Source: an uncultured Agathobacter sp.
Lineage (GTDB): Bacteria > Bacillota > Clostridia > Lachnospirales > Lachnospiraceae
Assembly: GCA_934358675.1 (NCBI GenBank)
Contig: CAKRKX010000065.1
Span: forward strand, 1 to 14,087
Reading direction: 5' to 3'
Length of the DNA stretch: 14,087 nucleotides
Shown: positions 6,036 through 13,607 of the stretch, one piece after another
Numbering within the stretch: the stretch's first letter is position 1
How the letters are laid out: each line of letters opens with the position of its first letter
Notes under the pieces: generated by a model
Database searches by the model: none
What the model was told of the DNA's origin: nothing
What the model saw: the letters and a program-made list of their open reading frames with translations, nothing else
Translations under genes and position numbers: made by a program

Positions 6036-9000
6036 AAAAATTTATAGTGTCCTTTTTCTCCTGTTTTCACGGTGTACAGCAGGTCATCGGCCTGTTTGAT
6101 CAGTTCACTGATCTCTTTCTCGCTGCGCACATCGTCCGCATAAGCGATACCCATGGAGCAGGTGATCAGTCTGCCCTCATCCACCGTGATCGTATGTCCG
6201 AGGTGTTCCTCGATCTGATGCCTGAATCCGAATGTCGCATGGATCTTCGCGTAGATCTCTTTTGCAATCGCTTCAAGCTCATAACGGTCATTCGTCTCAA
6301 GGAGGATGATAAATTCATCTCCGCCGTATCGGCTGACAAAGCCTTTGCCGAGACTGACTTCCTTAAAGATTGCGGCCATCTCCTTTAAGATCAGATCGCC
6401 GATATCATGCCCGTATGTATCATTATAATGCTTAAAGTTATCTAAATCAATAAACATCAACCCGATATGAAATCCGTTCGGACCGTCCGCCAGATGTTCC
6501 TCAATCTGTGCGATCTGCTCATACATGCCCGCACGGTTGTATACGCCTGTGAGCATATCCGTCTCCGCAGCCGCCTGCAGACGCCGATTCATCTCCGATG
6601 CTTTCTCGTAGGCCTCCATACGGTTGATGGAATATTCCATCTCGCGGAACAGAAGGCGGTACATATTCAGATCATCCTCATTCAACATGTAGCGCTCGAT
6701 CGATCCGTGCCAGTTGTCCTTCATGCACACATAGGCGATCAGAAGACTCGTCAGCGTGCCATTCTTCATAAACGGCACCGCAACAAACGAGCAGACATCA
6801 TCTTCCCCAAAGTACGAAATCATGTCCTGATGCTCCACAAAGCCCTCGCCGATCTTCGAAGCTGCAAACCCCTGTGGATACTCCTTGATTGCATGCCTGA
6901 TACCAAGCAGTACTTCCTTTGTCATGCTACATCCGCTGTCATTGTAGAGCACCTGCGGTCTGCCCTCCTGATAATAGATATACAGCGCACAATCCAGATT
7001 GAAGTGATTGATAAAACCGCTGATCGCATTCTGCACCATCACCGGAATCTTCTGATCCGTGATATCGATCATCTTCTGCCACGATGCAAAGAATTCCATC
7101 TGACGCTTGTTCGTCTGATAATCGCGCATCAGCCCTTCCTGCCTGACCAATGCTTCGATCTCATTCTCCGTCACCTGATGCCTGCAATTCTCAAGCTCGA
7201 TCTCAAACCCCTTAAGAATGTCCATCTGAATGGAATCCGCCATCTCTTTGCACATCATCTCATGCTGCTCGAGCATTTCCGCCTCGCGCTCATACAGTTC
7301 CTTTCGTCCCGTCTGCTCGAACAATTTCATCCTTGCCTGACGGAAAAGGCGATAACTGAAAAACTCGTTGCCTGCGGCTCTGGACAAAAACTTTTCCGCA
7401 TTCATAAAATAATTGTAGGCGGCCTCCAGCTCTCCGTCGAACTGCTTTAACAACGCCTGCGAGAATGTGTAAAGAAACATATCATCGTCACACTTGGCGT
7501 AATCGTGAATGATCTCCTCGTTTTTATTATTCTTTTCTTTTTCAATAATATAATTCAGAAACTGCCGGCAGCTTAACAGATAGCGCTCACATGTAAAGCG
7601 GTCTCCCTGTATGATTCCGAGCAGTGCCAGCAGCGCGTACAGTTTCGAGAGATTGCACACACGCAGACTGTTCAGATGCAGCTTCTCGATCACTTTCATT
7701 GCCAAAAGAAGATCATGCTGCGCCTCTTTGAATTTGCCGAGCATCATATAATTGAGCGCGCGGTTGTAATACACTTCCGCGATATCTTCCGATCTTCCGA
7801 GTTCATAGAAGATCTCGATCGCGTGATTGTAATATTTCTCCGCCATATCGTTTCTGCCCATCGCGCTTAGATTATAACCGATTCCCGAGAACATTCTGCC
7901 CTCATAAAAATTCTCGCCGGACTTCATGAATTCATATGTGCGCACTGAGTAAAGCAATGCGATCTCATTCATTCCGTTTGTTGATGCCAGCATGATGTTC
8001 TTCTGGTAGGCATCGTACACGAGCTGTGCGTTTCCGATCTTCTTTGCGAGCGCAACACCTTTGCTGAAATAGAACAGCGCGGACTCCGACCGGTACGCCT
8101 TGGCAACAACATTCGGCTGGTTATCGTAGGCATAGATATAAATATGTGCGAGATGATTTTTGTAATCATAACGCATCAGTTTTTCAATTAATTCCGGCTC
8201 GATCGGGATATCCTGCACACAGAAAAAGATGTTGTACCATCCCGACATCTGTGCCATCACCTTGAGCAATTCGGCGCGGAATACCTGCCGTTCATCCCCG
8301 CTCTCCACAGCCCGCATGTATGCCTTGTCCGCAATCTTCTGTGCACGGTCAAGCTTACCCTGATACATATAACAGGTGCCGCGAAGAAAATCCAACTGGG
8401 CACGATACAGAAACTCCTGTTCCATCGGGATCAGATTGGCCGCCTCCGCGATCAGTTCCAACGCCTTGGACAGTTCTCCAAGCAGGATCGAGGTTCTTGC
8501 ATACAGCAGATAGAAATCGCGTTTGCACGAACTCCTCATCGGTACGTCCTCGAACTTGATCTTGGATTCGACCTCACGGAAATAGCGTTTGGCCTGATCA
8601 TAATCCAGAAACTCTACGATATTTACAACTTTGCGGATGCTCGCGTCATAATCCTCATCGACATCCACGCTGTCCACATAGCCATCCCCCGATGCCGCCT
8701 CTTCCACAATCTCTGTTCTCCTGTGGTCCGAAGATCCGATATGATACAACTGGCTGCGATCCTTAATGTTCTCCACAATGCTGTCCCATACATCCGCCAC
8801 GGTCTCTTTGCGCCCGACGGAATCGTTGACGCCGAGCACCAGTCCGATGTTCTTATCCGGATGTTCCAGCAGTTCATGCACCAGTTCAAATGAACTGCGG
8901 CTCGCCATCTGAAAACGGTTGATCACAAGCACGATCGGATGCTCCTTCGCCAGTGCTTTCAGCATCGATGCGATCGCCTCTGTCATACGGATCTGCTCAT

Positions 9001-9373
9001 ACGCGACCTCATTGAGAAGAACATTCTCATTGCGCACACAGATTCCGCTCTCATAATAGCTGCTCAGGATTTCCCGGTGCAGCTCATACACACCGCACTC
9101 CTGCATGAATGCCGCAAAGTCTCCTTTGCCATACTTCCGAAACATATCACAGATTGTATCCAGAAACGGCTCGTACGCTCCGGTCAGTTCGCGGTATCCA
9201 AATTCGCGTGAGGCAAAAAAAACGCTATCCTCCTGCTGCCGATAACGTTTTACTGTCTCTAAATCTTCAATTGTAAAATCATTGCTATAGCTCGCCATAA
9301 CAATGTTCCTGTCTGTTGTGCCGACATGGTTATAAACCTGCTCGATCACACCGTTATAATACTTATCAATCAT
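6032..9373 (-). CDS. TPR-GAF-GGDEF protein, probable diguanylate cyclase, with degenerate NTPase-like N-terminus
   Basis: This 1113-residue cytoplasmic protein has no signal peptide or membrane span. Residues about 30-205 resemble the second half of a STAND/AAA_16-type NTPase: YEPFLDTI (68-75), then PIVLVINRFQMASRSSFELV (146-165), which aligns with the usual Walker B region but lacks its acidic pair, and no P-loop is present. Residues about 245-690 are repeated helical hairpins of TPR type (for example AEKYYNHAIEIFYELGR). A GAF-like segment follows (about 755-900). The GGDEF domain (about 935-1113) has DMLTGVYNR, the metal site FIDLDNFKHYND and intact YGGDEF (GGDEF 1017-1021), so cyclic-di-GMP synthesis is plausible. 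The usual RxxD inhibitory site is replaced by LGKG. A ribosome binding site (GGGGGAG, 6 nt before ATG) and a sigma-A promoter precede it. It leads the transcription unit and overlaps cca. Confidence 0.9.
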   Translation of the reverse strand: MIDKYYNGVIEQVYNHVGTTDRNIVMASYSNDFTIEDLETVKRYRQQEDSVFFASREFGYRELTGAYEPFLDTICDMFRKYGKGDFAAFMQECGVYELHREILSSYYESGICVRNENVLLNEVAYEQIRMTEAIASMLKALAKEHPIVLVINRFQMASRSSFELVHELLEHPDKNIGLVLGVNDSVGRKETVADVWDSIVENIKDRSQLYHIGSSDHRRTEIVEEAASGDGYVDSVDVDEDYDASIRKVVNIVEFLDYDQAKRYFREVESKIKFEDVPMRSSCKRDFYLLYARTSILLGELSKALELIAEAANLIPMEQEFLYRAQLDFLRGTCYMYQGKLDRAQKIADKAYMRAVESGDERQVFRAELLKVMAQMSGWYNIFFCVQDIPIEPELIEKLMRYDYKNHLAHIYIYAYDNQPNVVAKAYRSESALFYFSKGVALAKKIGNAQLVYDAYQKNIMLASTNGMNEIALLYSVRTYEFMKSGENFYEGRMFSGIGYNLSAMGRNDMAEKYYNHAIEIFYELGRSEDIAEVYYNRALNYMMLGKFKEAQHDLLLAMKVIEKLHLNSLRVCNLSKLYALLALLGIIQGDRFTCERYLLSCRQFLNYIIEKEKNNKNEEIIHDYAKCDDDMFLYTFSQALLKQFDGELEAAYNYFMNAEKFLSRAAGNEFFSYRLFRQARMKLFEQTGRKELYEREAEMLEQHEMMCKEMADSIQMDILKGFEIELENCRHQVTENEIEALVRQEGLMRDYQTNKRQMEFFASWQKMIDITDQKIPVMVQNAISGFINHFNLDCALYIYYQEGRPQVLYNDSGCSMTKEVLLGIRHAIKEYPQGFAASKIGEGFVEHQDMISYFGEDDVCSFVAVPFMKNGTLTSLLIAYVCMKDNWHGSIERYMLNEDDLNMYRLLFREMEYSINRMEAYEKASEMNRRLQAAAETDMLTGVYNRAGMYEQIAQIEEHLADGPNGFHIGLMFIDLDNFKHYNDTYGHDIGDLILKEMAAIFKEVSLGKGFVSRYGGDEFIILLETNDRYELEAIAKEIYAKIHATFGFRHQIEEHLGHTITVDEGRLITCSMGIAYADDVRSEKEISELIKQADDLLYTVKTGEKGHYKFL

Positions 9374-9394
9374 GGATTACTCCCCCTGCAATCC

Positions 9395-9414
9395 AAGCCT
9401 TCCCTCACAGGCTT
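9395..9414. repeat. Small hairpin in the leader of the GGDEF operon
   Basis: AAGCCT and AGGCTT form a 6-bp inverted repeat with an 8-nt loop, between the promoter and the ribosome binding site of the GGDEF gene. On the minus strand no T run follows. It may stabilise the leader; it is too short to be a recognisable riboswitch. Confidence 0.3.
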
Positions 9415-9428
9415 TTATACTCTCTTTT

Positions 9429-9457
9429 ATAGTAAGCCACACGTCGTTTTTTGTCAA
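9429..9457 (-). promoter_or_regulatory. Sigma-A promoter of the GGDEF-cca-CotS-like-lipoprotein unit
   Basis: On the minus strand a perfect TTGACA (9457-9452) is 17 bp from TACTAT (9434-9429), a five of six match to the -10. The start would be near 9422, giving a leader of roughly 50 nt. The four genes downstream are closely packed, with gaps or overlaps of -4 to about 34 nt, so one transcript could cover them all. Confidence 0.8.
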
Positions 9458-9514
9458 GATTTTGCATGGTTTCCGCCCTGGCCATCCGTCCTTCGCCGCC
9501 ACGCATTTACGCCT

Positions 9515-10222
9515 CTATCCTTTATTTAGAAGCGTTAATATTCCGGTATTTTCAGGGATGATCCTATATTCCTTCTCCTGCCCGTCGGTCGGACTGACGA
9601 AAGCAATGCGATACGAGCAGAGCCCCAGCTGTCCGGCCTCTTTTGATCCGTATTTTGCATCGCCCACGATCGGAGTGCCCATGCCTGCCATCTGCAGCCG
9701 GATCTGATGATGCCGCCCCGTATGCAGTGTAATATCAAGGAGTGCTCTGCCTTCATTCTCTGCGATCACCCGATAATCAAGGACTGCTTTCTTCGCGTCT
9801 TTCGTCCCCTTCGGCACGATGCGCGAGACATTGGTTCTGCGGTCAAACGTCATAAAGTCTTCTTTCGTTCCCTCCGGTGCAAGTCCGGTTGCTTCTGCAA
9901 ACGTCTTACCTTCCGGAAGCTGCACCAGCGCATAATAGTTCTTTCCGATCGAGCGCTCCTGCACCTGCTTCGAGAGTGCTGCCGCTGCTTTCTGATTCTT
10001 CGCATAGACCATCACACCCTCGACCGGCTGATCGAGCCGGTGCACCACACCGATATAGGGTTGTGCATTCTTATTCTGTTTGCGCAGTTTGTCCGCCACA
10101 TAGTTTTTGAGGATGCTCTCCATATCCTGCTGCCCGAGCCGTTTCGTCTGTGTTGCGACGCCCGCCGGCTTGTAGCAGACGATCAGATTGTTGTCCTCAT
10201 ATAGGATTTCCGGTGTATGCAT
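9515..10222 (-). CDS. RluA-family RNA pseudouridine synthase
   Basis: The product converts uridine to pseudouridine in rRNA or tRNA; the exact target cannot be told from sequence. The 235-residue protein begins with the typical ILYEDNNLIVCYKPAGV and carries the catalytic motif VHRLDQPVEGVMVYAK (60-75) with the active Asp at 64. The later LHTGRHHQIRLQMA and PIVGDAKYG motifs complete the catalytic domain. No N-terminal S4 domain is present, placing it in the short RluA/RluC-like group. Ribosome binding site AGGAG lies 7 nt before the ATG. It follows the AAA ATPase by 41 nt with no convincing promoter of its own, and a separate promoter drives the downstream GGDEF unit. Confidence 0.93.
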   Translation of the reverse strand: MHTPEILYEDNNLIVCYKPAGVATQTKRLGQQDMESILKNYVADKLRKQNKNAQPYIGVVHRLDQPVEGVMVYAKNQKAAAALSKQVQERSIGKNYYALVQLPEGKTFAEATGLAPEGTKEDFMTFDRRTNVSRIVPKGTKDAKKAVLDYRVIAENEGRALLDITLHTGRHHQIRLQMAGMGTPIVGDAKYGSKEAGQLGLCSYRIAFVSPTDGQEKEYRIIPENTGILTLLNKG

Positions 10223-10241
10223 GATGCATCTCCTTCTTTTT

Positions 10242-10266
10242 CTACAATTACAATTCCCTACAATTA
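10242..10266. repeat. Short direct repeat CTACAATTA between the ATPase gene and the pseudouridine synthase gene
   Basis: CTACAATTA occurs at 10242-10250 and again at 10258-10266, overlapping the ATPase stop. It may be a trace of slippage or an insertion junction, but no matching copy is seen at the far side of the ATPase gene. Confidence 0.35.
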
Positions 10267-11508
10267 TATTTTTTCTTTACCCAAAAATAAATCGATTGCG
10301 CTAATGTGATGAACCCCTTCTTGTTTATCCCGAAAACGATCCAACGAAATGATATAACGCGGATACCCATCTCTGATTTCCCTAAACGGACGATATTCTC
10401 TCTCTTTAATACGTTCTGTCGCTTTGATATCTTCTCCCTGCAAAGTATAAGCTACTTGAATGTATGCGTACTCGCCATCGTGATCTCTGACAATAAAATC
10501 GCATTCCAATTTTCCTATTTTTCCAACACTGATTTGATAATCATGACTGGCCAAATACAAATAAATAAGATTTTCAAGCGATGGTCCAAAACTTAATCGG
10601 TTATCTGTATTCATTGCAAAATAAATTGCCAGATCCGACAAATAGTATTTTTGATCTCGTTTAATTGCCTTCTTGCTTTTTAGATCGAAACGGTTACACT
10701 CGTATACAATTTTTGCTTTTTTCAGATCCTCAATGTATCCCCTAACCGTTGTAGCCTTGGTTTTATATCCTTCCTTTTCCAAGCACGCCATTAAGCTGTT
10801 AAGAGAAAAAGGCGCTGCATAATTATTTAAAAGAAATGTCTGTACTCGTTCATATACCGGAACATTCGATATTCTTTTTCTTGTCTTTACATCCTTTTCA
10901 AAAATCTCAGAAATAATACCTCGAGTATATGTCTGTCTTGTATGAATATCATCAAATTCCAATGTCTTAGGGAATCCGCCATTCAAAATAAATTCTTCAA
11001 ATTCCACATACAAATCCTGGTCCATTCTCTTTTTCAGGAATTTTTTCATATCAAGATATTCTGCAAAATCCAATGTAAATGTTTCAAAATTCAAATACCT
11101 TCCCGTAAGCTTAGTCGAAATCTCATCACTTAACAGATAAGAATTCGATCCGGTAAGAAATATTGAATATCCTTCTTCCGCATATGCATGAACTACACTC
11201 TCAAAACCGGTCACATTTTGAACTTCATCAATAAACAAATAATAGTTTTCTTCGTTTCCTAACATGGATTCAATTTTTGTTTCCAGTTCGTCAGCTGTTT
11301 TTATATTTTTATATCCTCTTCGATCAAGCGGAATATATATGATTTTCGATTCTGATACCCCATCCGAACAAAGTTCATTCATAATTGCTTTTAAAATGCA
11401 TGATTTTCCACACCTTCTGATTCCGGTAATAACTTTTATGATATCAGAATCATAAAAAGGGCGGATTTTTTTTAAATACTTTTCTCGTGGATATATATTC
11501 TTAAACAT
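10264..11508 (-). CDS. AAA_14/DUF4143-type ATPase
   Basis: This is a 415-residue P-loop ATPase of the widespread AAA_14 plus DUF4143 family. With ATG 11508 as start, the Walker A motif GIRRCGKS is at 29-36, Walker B LFIDEVQ at 91-97, a sensor-like FLTGSNSYLLS at 117-127 and a TGR at 135-137. The C-terminal half has a winged-helix-like region, then a degenerate nuclease-like fold (LECDFIVRD with YIQVAYTL). The cellular role of this family is poorly known; members are often patchily distributed and found near mobile DNA. The start at 11508 is fixed by AGGAGGGAG 8 nt upstream; an earlier in-frame ATG at 11553 would run through that site and gives an unlike-family N-terminus. Codon use is clearly more AT-rich than in the flanking rluA-type and pflA genes, suggesting later acquisition. 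Confidence 0.9.
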   Translation of the reverse strand: MFKNIYPREKYLKKIRPFYDSDIIKVITGIRRCGKSCILKAIMNELCSDGVSESKIIYIPLDRRGYKNIKTADELETKIESMLGNEENYYLFIDEVQNVTGFESVVHAYAEEGYSIFLTGSNSYLLSDEISTKLTGRYLNFETFTLDFAEYLDMKKFLKKRMDQDLYVEFEEFILNGGFPKTLEFDDIHTRQTYTRGIISEIFEKDVKTRKRISNVPVYERVQTFLLNNYAAPFSLNSLMACLEKEGYKTKATTVRGYIEDLKKAKIVYECNRFDLKSKKAIKRDQKYYLSDLAIYFAMNTDNRLSFGPSLENLIYLYLASHDYQISVGKIGKLECDFIVRDHDGEYAYIQVAYTLQGEDIKATERIKEREYRPFREIRDGYPRYIISLDRFRDKQEGVHHISAIDLFLGKEKI

Positions 11509-11649
11509 ACCGTCTCCCTCCTTATGGCATAATACCATAAATTCCATATTCACGGTACTATTTTTTGCATTTTCAATCTTTTAGCGCCTTGAATCTTGTT
11601 TTTTCTATAATATTATTATAATGTCAATGCAAACACCAATTATTCCACA

Positions 11650-12378
11650 TCACGCCTCACATCCAAGAATTTCCTTGGCGCGTGCGACGCTCTCTGCGGT
11701 TGGCGGATCGACGTCTTCAAGTGCGTACGGAATTCCAAGTTCCTTCCACTTGAATACCCCAAGCGTATGATATGGTAATACCTCCACACGCTCTACCGTA
11801 TCGAGTGTATCAAGAAAAGCGCGCAGTCTTGTGAGTTGTCCCTCATCGTCCGTGATTCCCGGCACCAGTACATGGCGAATCCACATTTTCTTTCCGTGCT
11901 CAGACAGGCAGCGCGCCATATCAAGAATATTCTCGTTCGTCTGTCCCGTCAGTTTGCGGTGCTCTTCCTCATCGATCTCCTTGATATCGAGCATGAACAG
12001 ATCGGTCACTTCCATCAGTTTTTCAAACTTGGAGTAGAATGGTTCCTCCCTTGTAAATGGGTTGCCCGATGTGTCCAGACAGGTATTGACGCCTTTTTCT
12101 TTGGCGAGCGTAAACAGTTCGGTCACAAAGTCAATCTGCAGCAGAGCCTCTCCGCCGCTGACCGTAATACCGCCCTTTTTGCCCCAATAATTCTTATAAC
12201 GGAGTGCCTGCTTTAAAATCTCCTCCGGTGTCTTCATCTCACCTTGTGTCTTCGCCCATGTGTCCGGGTTGTGACAGTATTTGCAGCGCATGTTGCACCC
12301 TTTCAAAAAAATCAGATAGCGCACACCCGGTCCGTCCGCCGAACCGAATGTCTCGATAGAATGTATATTTCCTAACAT
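11650..12378 (-). CDS. pflA: Pyruvate formate-lyase activating enzyme
   Basis: This radical-SAM enzyme installs the glycyl radical on PflB using S-adenosylmethionine and a 4Fe-4S cluster. The 242-residue product contains the cluster motif CNMRCKYC (Cys 28, 32 and 35), the family signature SIETFGSADGPGVR at 7-20, and the SGGE motif at 74-77. Length matches PflA. Ribosome binding site AGAGGTG stands 5 nt before the ATG, directly after the stop of the HIT gene 11 nt upstream. Its partner pflB lies at the right edge, more than 1.2 kb upstream, and the two are separated by a toxin-antitoxin/HIT cassette. I see no promoter directly before it, so it probably depends on transcripts entering from the cassette or on read-through from pflB. 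Confidence 0.96.
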   Translation of the reverse strand: MLGNIHSIETFGSADGPGVRYLIFLKGCNMRCKYCHNPDTWAKTQGEMKTPEEILKQALRYKNYWGKKGGITVSGGEALLQIDFVTELFTLAKEKGVNTCLDTSGNPFTREEPFYSKFEKLMEVTDLFMLDIKEIDEEEHRKLTGQTNENILDMARCLSEHGKKMWIRHVLVPGITDDEGQLTRLRAFLDTLDTVERVEVLPYHTLGVFKWKELGIPYALEDVDPPTAESVARAKEILGCEA

Positions 12379-12389
12379 TGTTTCACCTC

Positions 12390-12788
12390 TTAATCCGTCA
12401 GCTTTTCTTTCAAATCTAATGCAATTTCATCTGTATACCTTCCACCATATTCAGGATATTTCCACCCAAAACCATCATCCTTTATTCTTGGGAAAACATG
12501 TAAATGAAAATGCCCAAAATCACAACATTCCCCACCATTTGGCATGATAGTATATCCTCTATGTTCATATTTATTTTCAAAAACCTGAACAATTTTCTTT
12601 GCTATATCCATGATTTCATGTAAATAGTCATTGGAAAGTTTTGTAATTGAATCAACATGAATTTTCGGAAGAACAAGTACATGTCCATCCGAAATAGGAT
12701 CTATATCCAAGAAAGCAATTATTTTATCTGTTTCATAGACAACCTTAGCATCCGCTTTATGACGAATAATATCACAAAAAGCACACAT
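12390..12788 (-). CDS. HIT-family (histidine triad) hydrolase
   Basis: HIT proteins hydrolyse or transfer nucleotidyl groups, for example from AMP-lysine or dinucleoside polyphosphates. The 132-residue product has the usual N-terminal CAFCDII with a Cys pair that may bind zinc (2 and 5), FLDIDPISDGHVLVLPK at 26-42, and the triad HFHLHVFPR at 93-101, where His 93, 95 and 97 form the active site. The physiological substrate cannot be deduced. It starts 12 nt after the toxin gene, with AAGGAG overlapping the toxin stop, and ends 11 nt before pflA, its stop running straight into the pflA ribosome binding site. Its base composition is AT-rich like the toxin-antitoxin pair and unlike pflA, so it probably arrived with them. 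Confidence 0.92.
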   Translation of the reverse strand: MCAFCDIIRHKADAKVVYETDKIIAFLDIDPISDGHVLVLPKIHVDSITKLSNDYLHEIMDIAKKIVQVFENKYEHRGYTIMPNGGECCDFGHFHLHVFPRIKDDGFGWKYPEYGGRYTDEIALDLKEKLTD

Positions 12789-12800
12789 AGTCTCATCTCC

Positions 12801-13118
12801 TTATAACCCTCGAATAATATTCAAATAATCCTGTCGTTGATCTACGACTGCGTATACAATCACGGTTTTATTTTCTTCATCAATTTTATAAAACACTAAG
12901 TCCTTATCCAAAATAAGCACTTTATAACCTTGTCGCTTAAGGACAAGATATCTTGGGCTTGTCCCTATATATGGATCTTCCCCCAATTCAAGAATTCTCT
13001 TCTCGATTTCATCCAGTTTTTCCAAAGCAACCTTGTTTCCAAAATTCTGTGCAACATATAAGATGATCTTGCGGATTCCTGCATCCGCCGTATCCGTTCG
13101 CATAACTTTATACTTCAT
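12801..13118 (-). CDS. ParE/RelE-superfamily toxin
   Basis: This 105-residue basic protein has the ParE/RelE toxin layout: an N-terminal strand (YKVMRTDTA), two long helices (about 13-45), then SPRYLVLKRQGYKVLILDKDLVFYKIDE and the closing VIVYAVVDQRQDYLNII. The final strand followed by a short helix is typical of the superfamily. Whether it cleaves ribosome-bound mRNA (RelE-like) or poisons gyrase (ParE-like) cannot be told from sequence. It lies 2 nt after the antitoxin stop, with AGGAGGG provided by the end of the antitoxin gene, so production is coupled to the antitoxin. Intact and uninterrupted. Confidence 0.86.
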   Translation of the reverse strand: MKYKVMRTDTADAGIRKIILYVAQNFGNKVALEKLDEIEKRILELGEDPYIGTSPRYLVLKRQGYKVLILDKDLVFYKIDEENKTVIVYAVVDQRQDYLNIIRGL

Positions 13119-13120
13119 CG

Positions 13121-13399
13121 TTAGCCCTCCTGAAGTATTTTGCGCAAATCATCAAATGTATCGGTGATCGGAGCAACCCGATTGTTTACCACATCATCTT
13201 CTGCTTCCGCTAATATTTCCAACAGTTCAATACGGGCTTTCATATTCTTATATGTCTCATAAGAAAGGGAGACGGTATCTCCTCTGCCATTTACCGTAAT
13301 AATGACAGCTTCTTTATCATCCTTACACAATTTTGAAATATCACTATAGTGATTTCTCAAATCCGCTGACGGTCGTATGGATTCTTGTAAAGTCAACAT
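13121..13399 (-). CDS. Phd/YefM-family antitoxin
   Basis: The 92-residue product begins with the typical Phd/YefM segment (SADLRNHYSDISKLCKDD, about 11-28, then EAVIITVNGRGDTVSLSYE, about 29-47), which forms the DNA-binding dimer, and ends with an acidic, flexible region (about 59-92) that would wrap and neutralise the toxin. Proteins of this family repress their own operon and are degraded faster than the toxin. GGAGG precedes the ATG by 9 nt. It is the first gene of the antitoxin-toxin-HIT cassette, downstream of its own promoter. Confidence 0.88.
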   Translation of the reverse strand: MLTLQESIRPSADLRNHYSDISKLCKDDKEAVIITVNGRGDTVSLSYETYKNMKARIELLEILAEAEDDVVNNRVAPITDTFDDLRKILQEG

Positions 13400-13421
13400 T
13401 TTGCTCTACCTCCGCTCAATA

Positions 13422-13460
13422 GTATATACAAATCATATCATAATATGTCTATATATTCAA
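13422..13460 (-). promoter_or_regulatory. Promoter and possible operator of the toxin-antitoxin cassette
   Basis: On the minus strand TTGAAT (13460-13455) is separated by 17 bp from TATGAT (13437-13432). A perfect palindrome GTATATAC (13422-13429) lies just downstream, about where transcription would start, and is a candidate site for autoregulation by the antitoxin. Promoter hexamers are good but not perfect; the operator is inferred. Confidence 0.55.
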
Positions 13461-13490
13461 TTGATTGTTCGATAGATGAAAGGTCAACTT

Positions 13491-13536
13491 ATAAAAACAG
13501 GGCTAATACACAAATATTCATTCATGTATTAACCCT
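13491..13536 (-). terminator. Terminator downstream of pflB
   Basis: AGGG-c-TAATACA (13499-13510) pairs with TGTATTA-a-CCCT (13525-13536), an 11-bp stem with one mismatch and a 14-nt loop. On the minus strand it is followed by GTTTTTAT, and on the plus strand by ATTTTTT, so it could act in both directions. It lies about 110 nt after the pflB stop and just before the toxin-antitoxin promoter. Confidence 0.7.
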
Positions 13537-13573
13537 ATTTTTTATTCATTACATTTCACTTCATATGATCTAC

Positions 13574-13607
13574 GAATTGCTCTGTTGCTCCGCAACTCCC
13601 GCAATTC
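13574..13607. repeat. Stem-loop in the pflB 3' untranslated region
   Basis: GAATTGC/GCAATTC (13574-13580 and 13601-13607) encloses a second helix GTTGC/GCAAC (13584-13588 and 13592-13596) around a 3-nt loop. No T run follows on either strand, so it looks like an mRNA-stabilising or processing hairpin rather than a terminator. A second small inverted repeat, GATTTT/AAAATC (13629-13645), lies next to the pflB stop. Confidence 0.55.

Noticed and set aside
6467..7450. A 327-codon open frame on the plus strand
   Set aside because: It lies wholly antisense to the GGDEF gene, has no ribosome binding site, and its His/Leu/Arg-rich translation resembles no family. It is a shadow of the coding strand's codon bias.
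9374..9428. Cyclic-di-GMP riboswitch in the leader of the GGDEF gene
   Set aside because: The leader is only about 50 nt, too short for a GEMM riboswitch, and contains just one 6-bp hairpin.
10263..10291. TATAAT with TTTATT 17 bp upstream, as a promoter for the pseudouridine synthase
   Set aside because: The -35 matches only half the consensus and the site overlaps the AT-rich end of the ATPase gene; not strong enough to list.
11509..11553. Longer N-terminus for the AAA ATPase from ATG 11553
   Set aside because: The AGGAGG ribosome binding site falls inside it, just before ATG 11508, and the added residues do not look like the family.
11554..11649. Promoter from TTGACA near the AT-rich palindrome between pflA and the ATPase gene
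   Set aside because: TTGACA is present on the minus strand but no -10 lies at 16-18 bp; the nearby TATAAT-like strings are 12-14 bp away or upstream.
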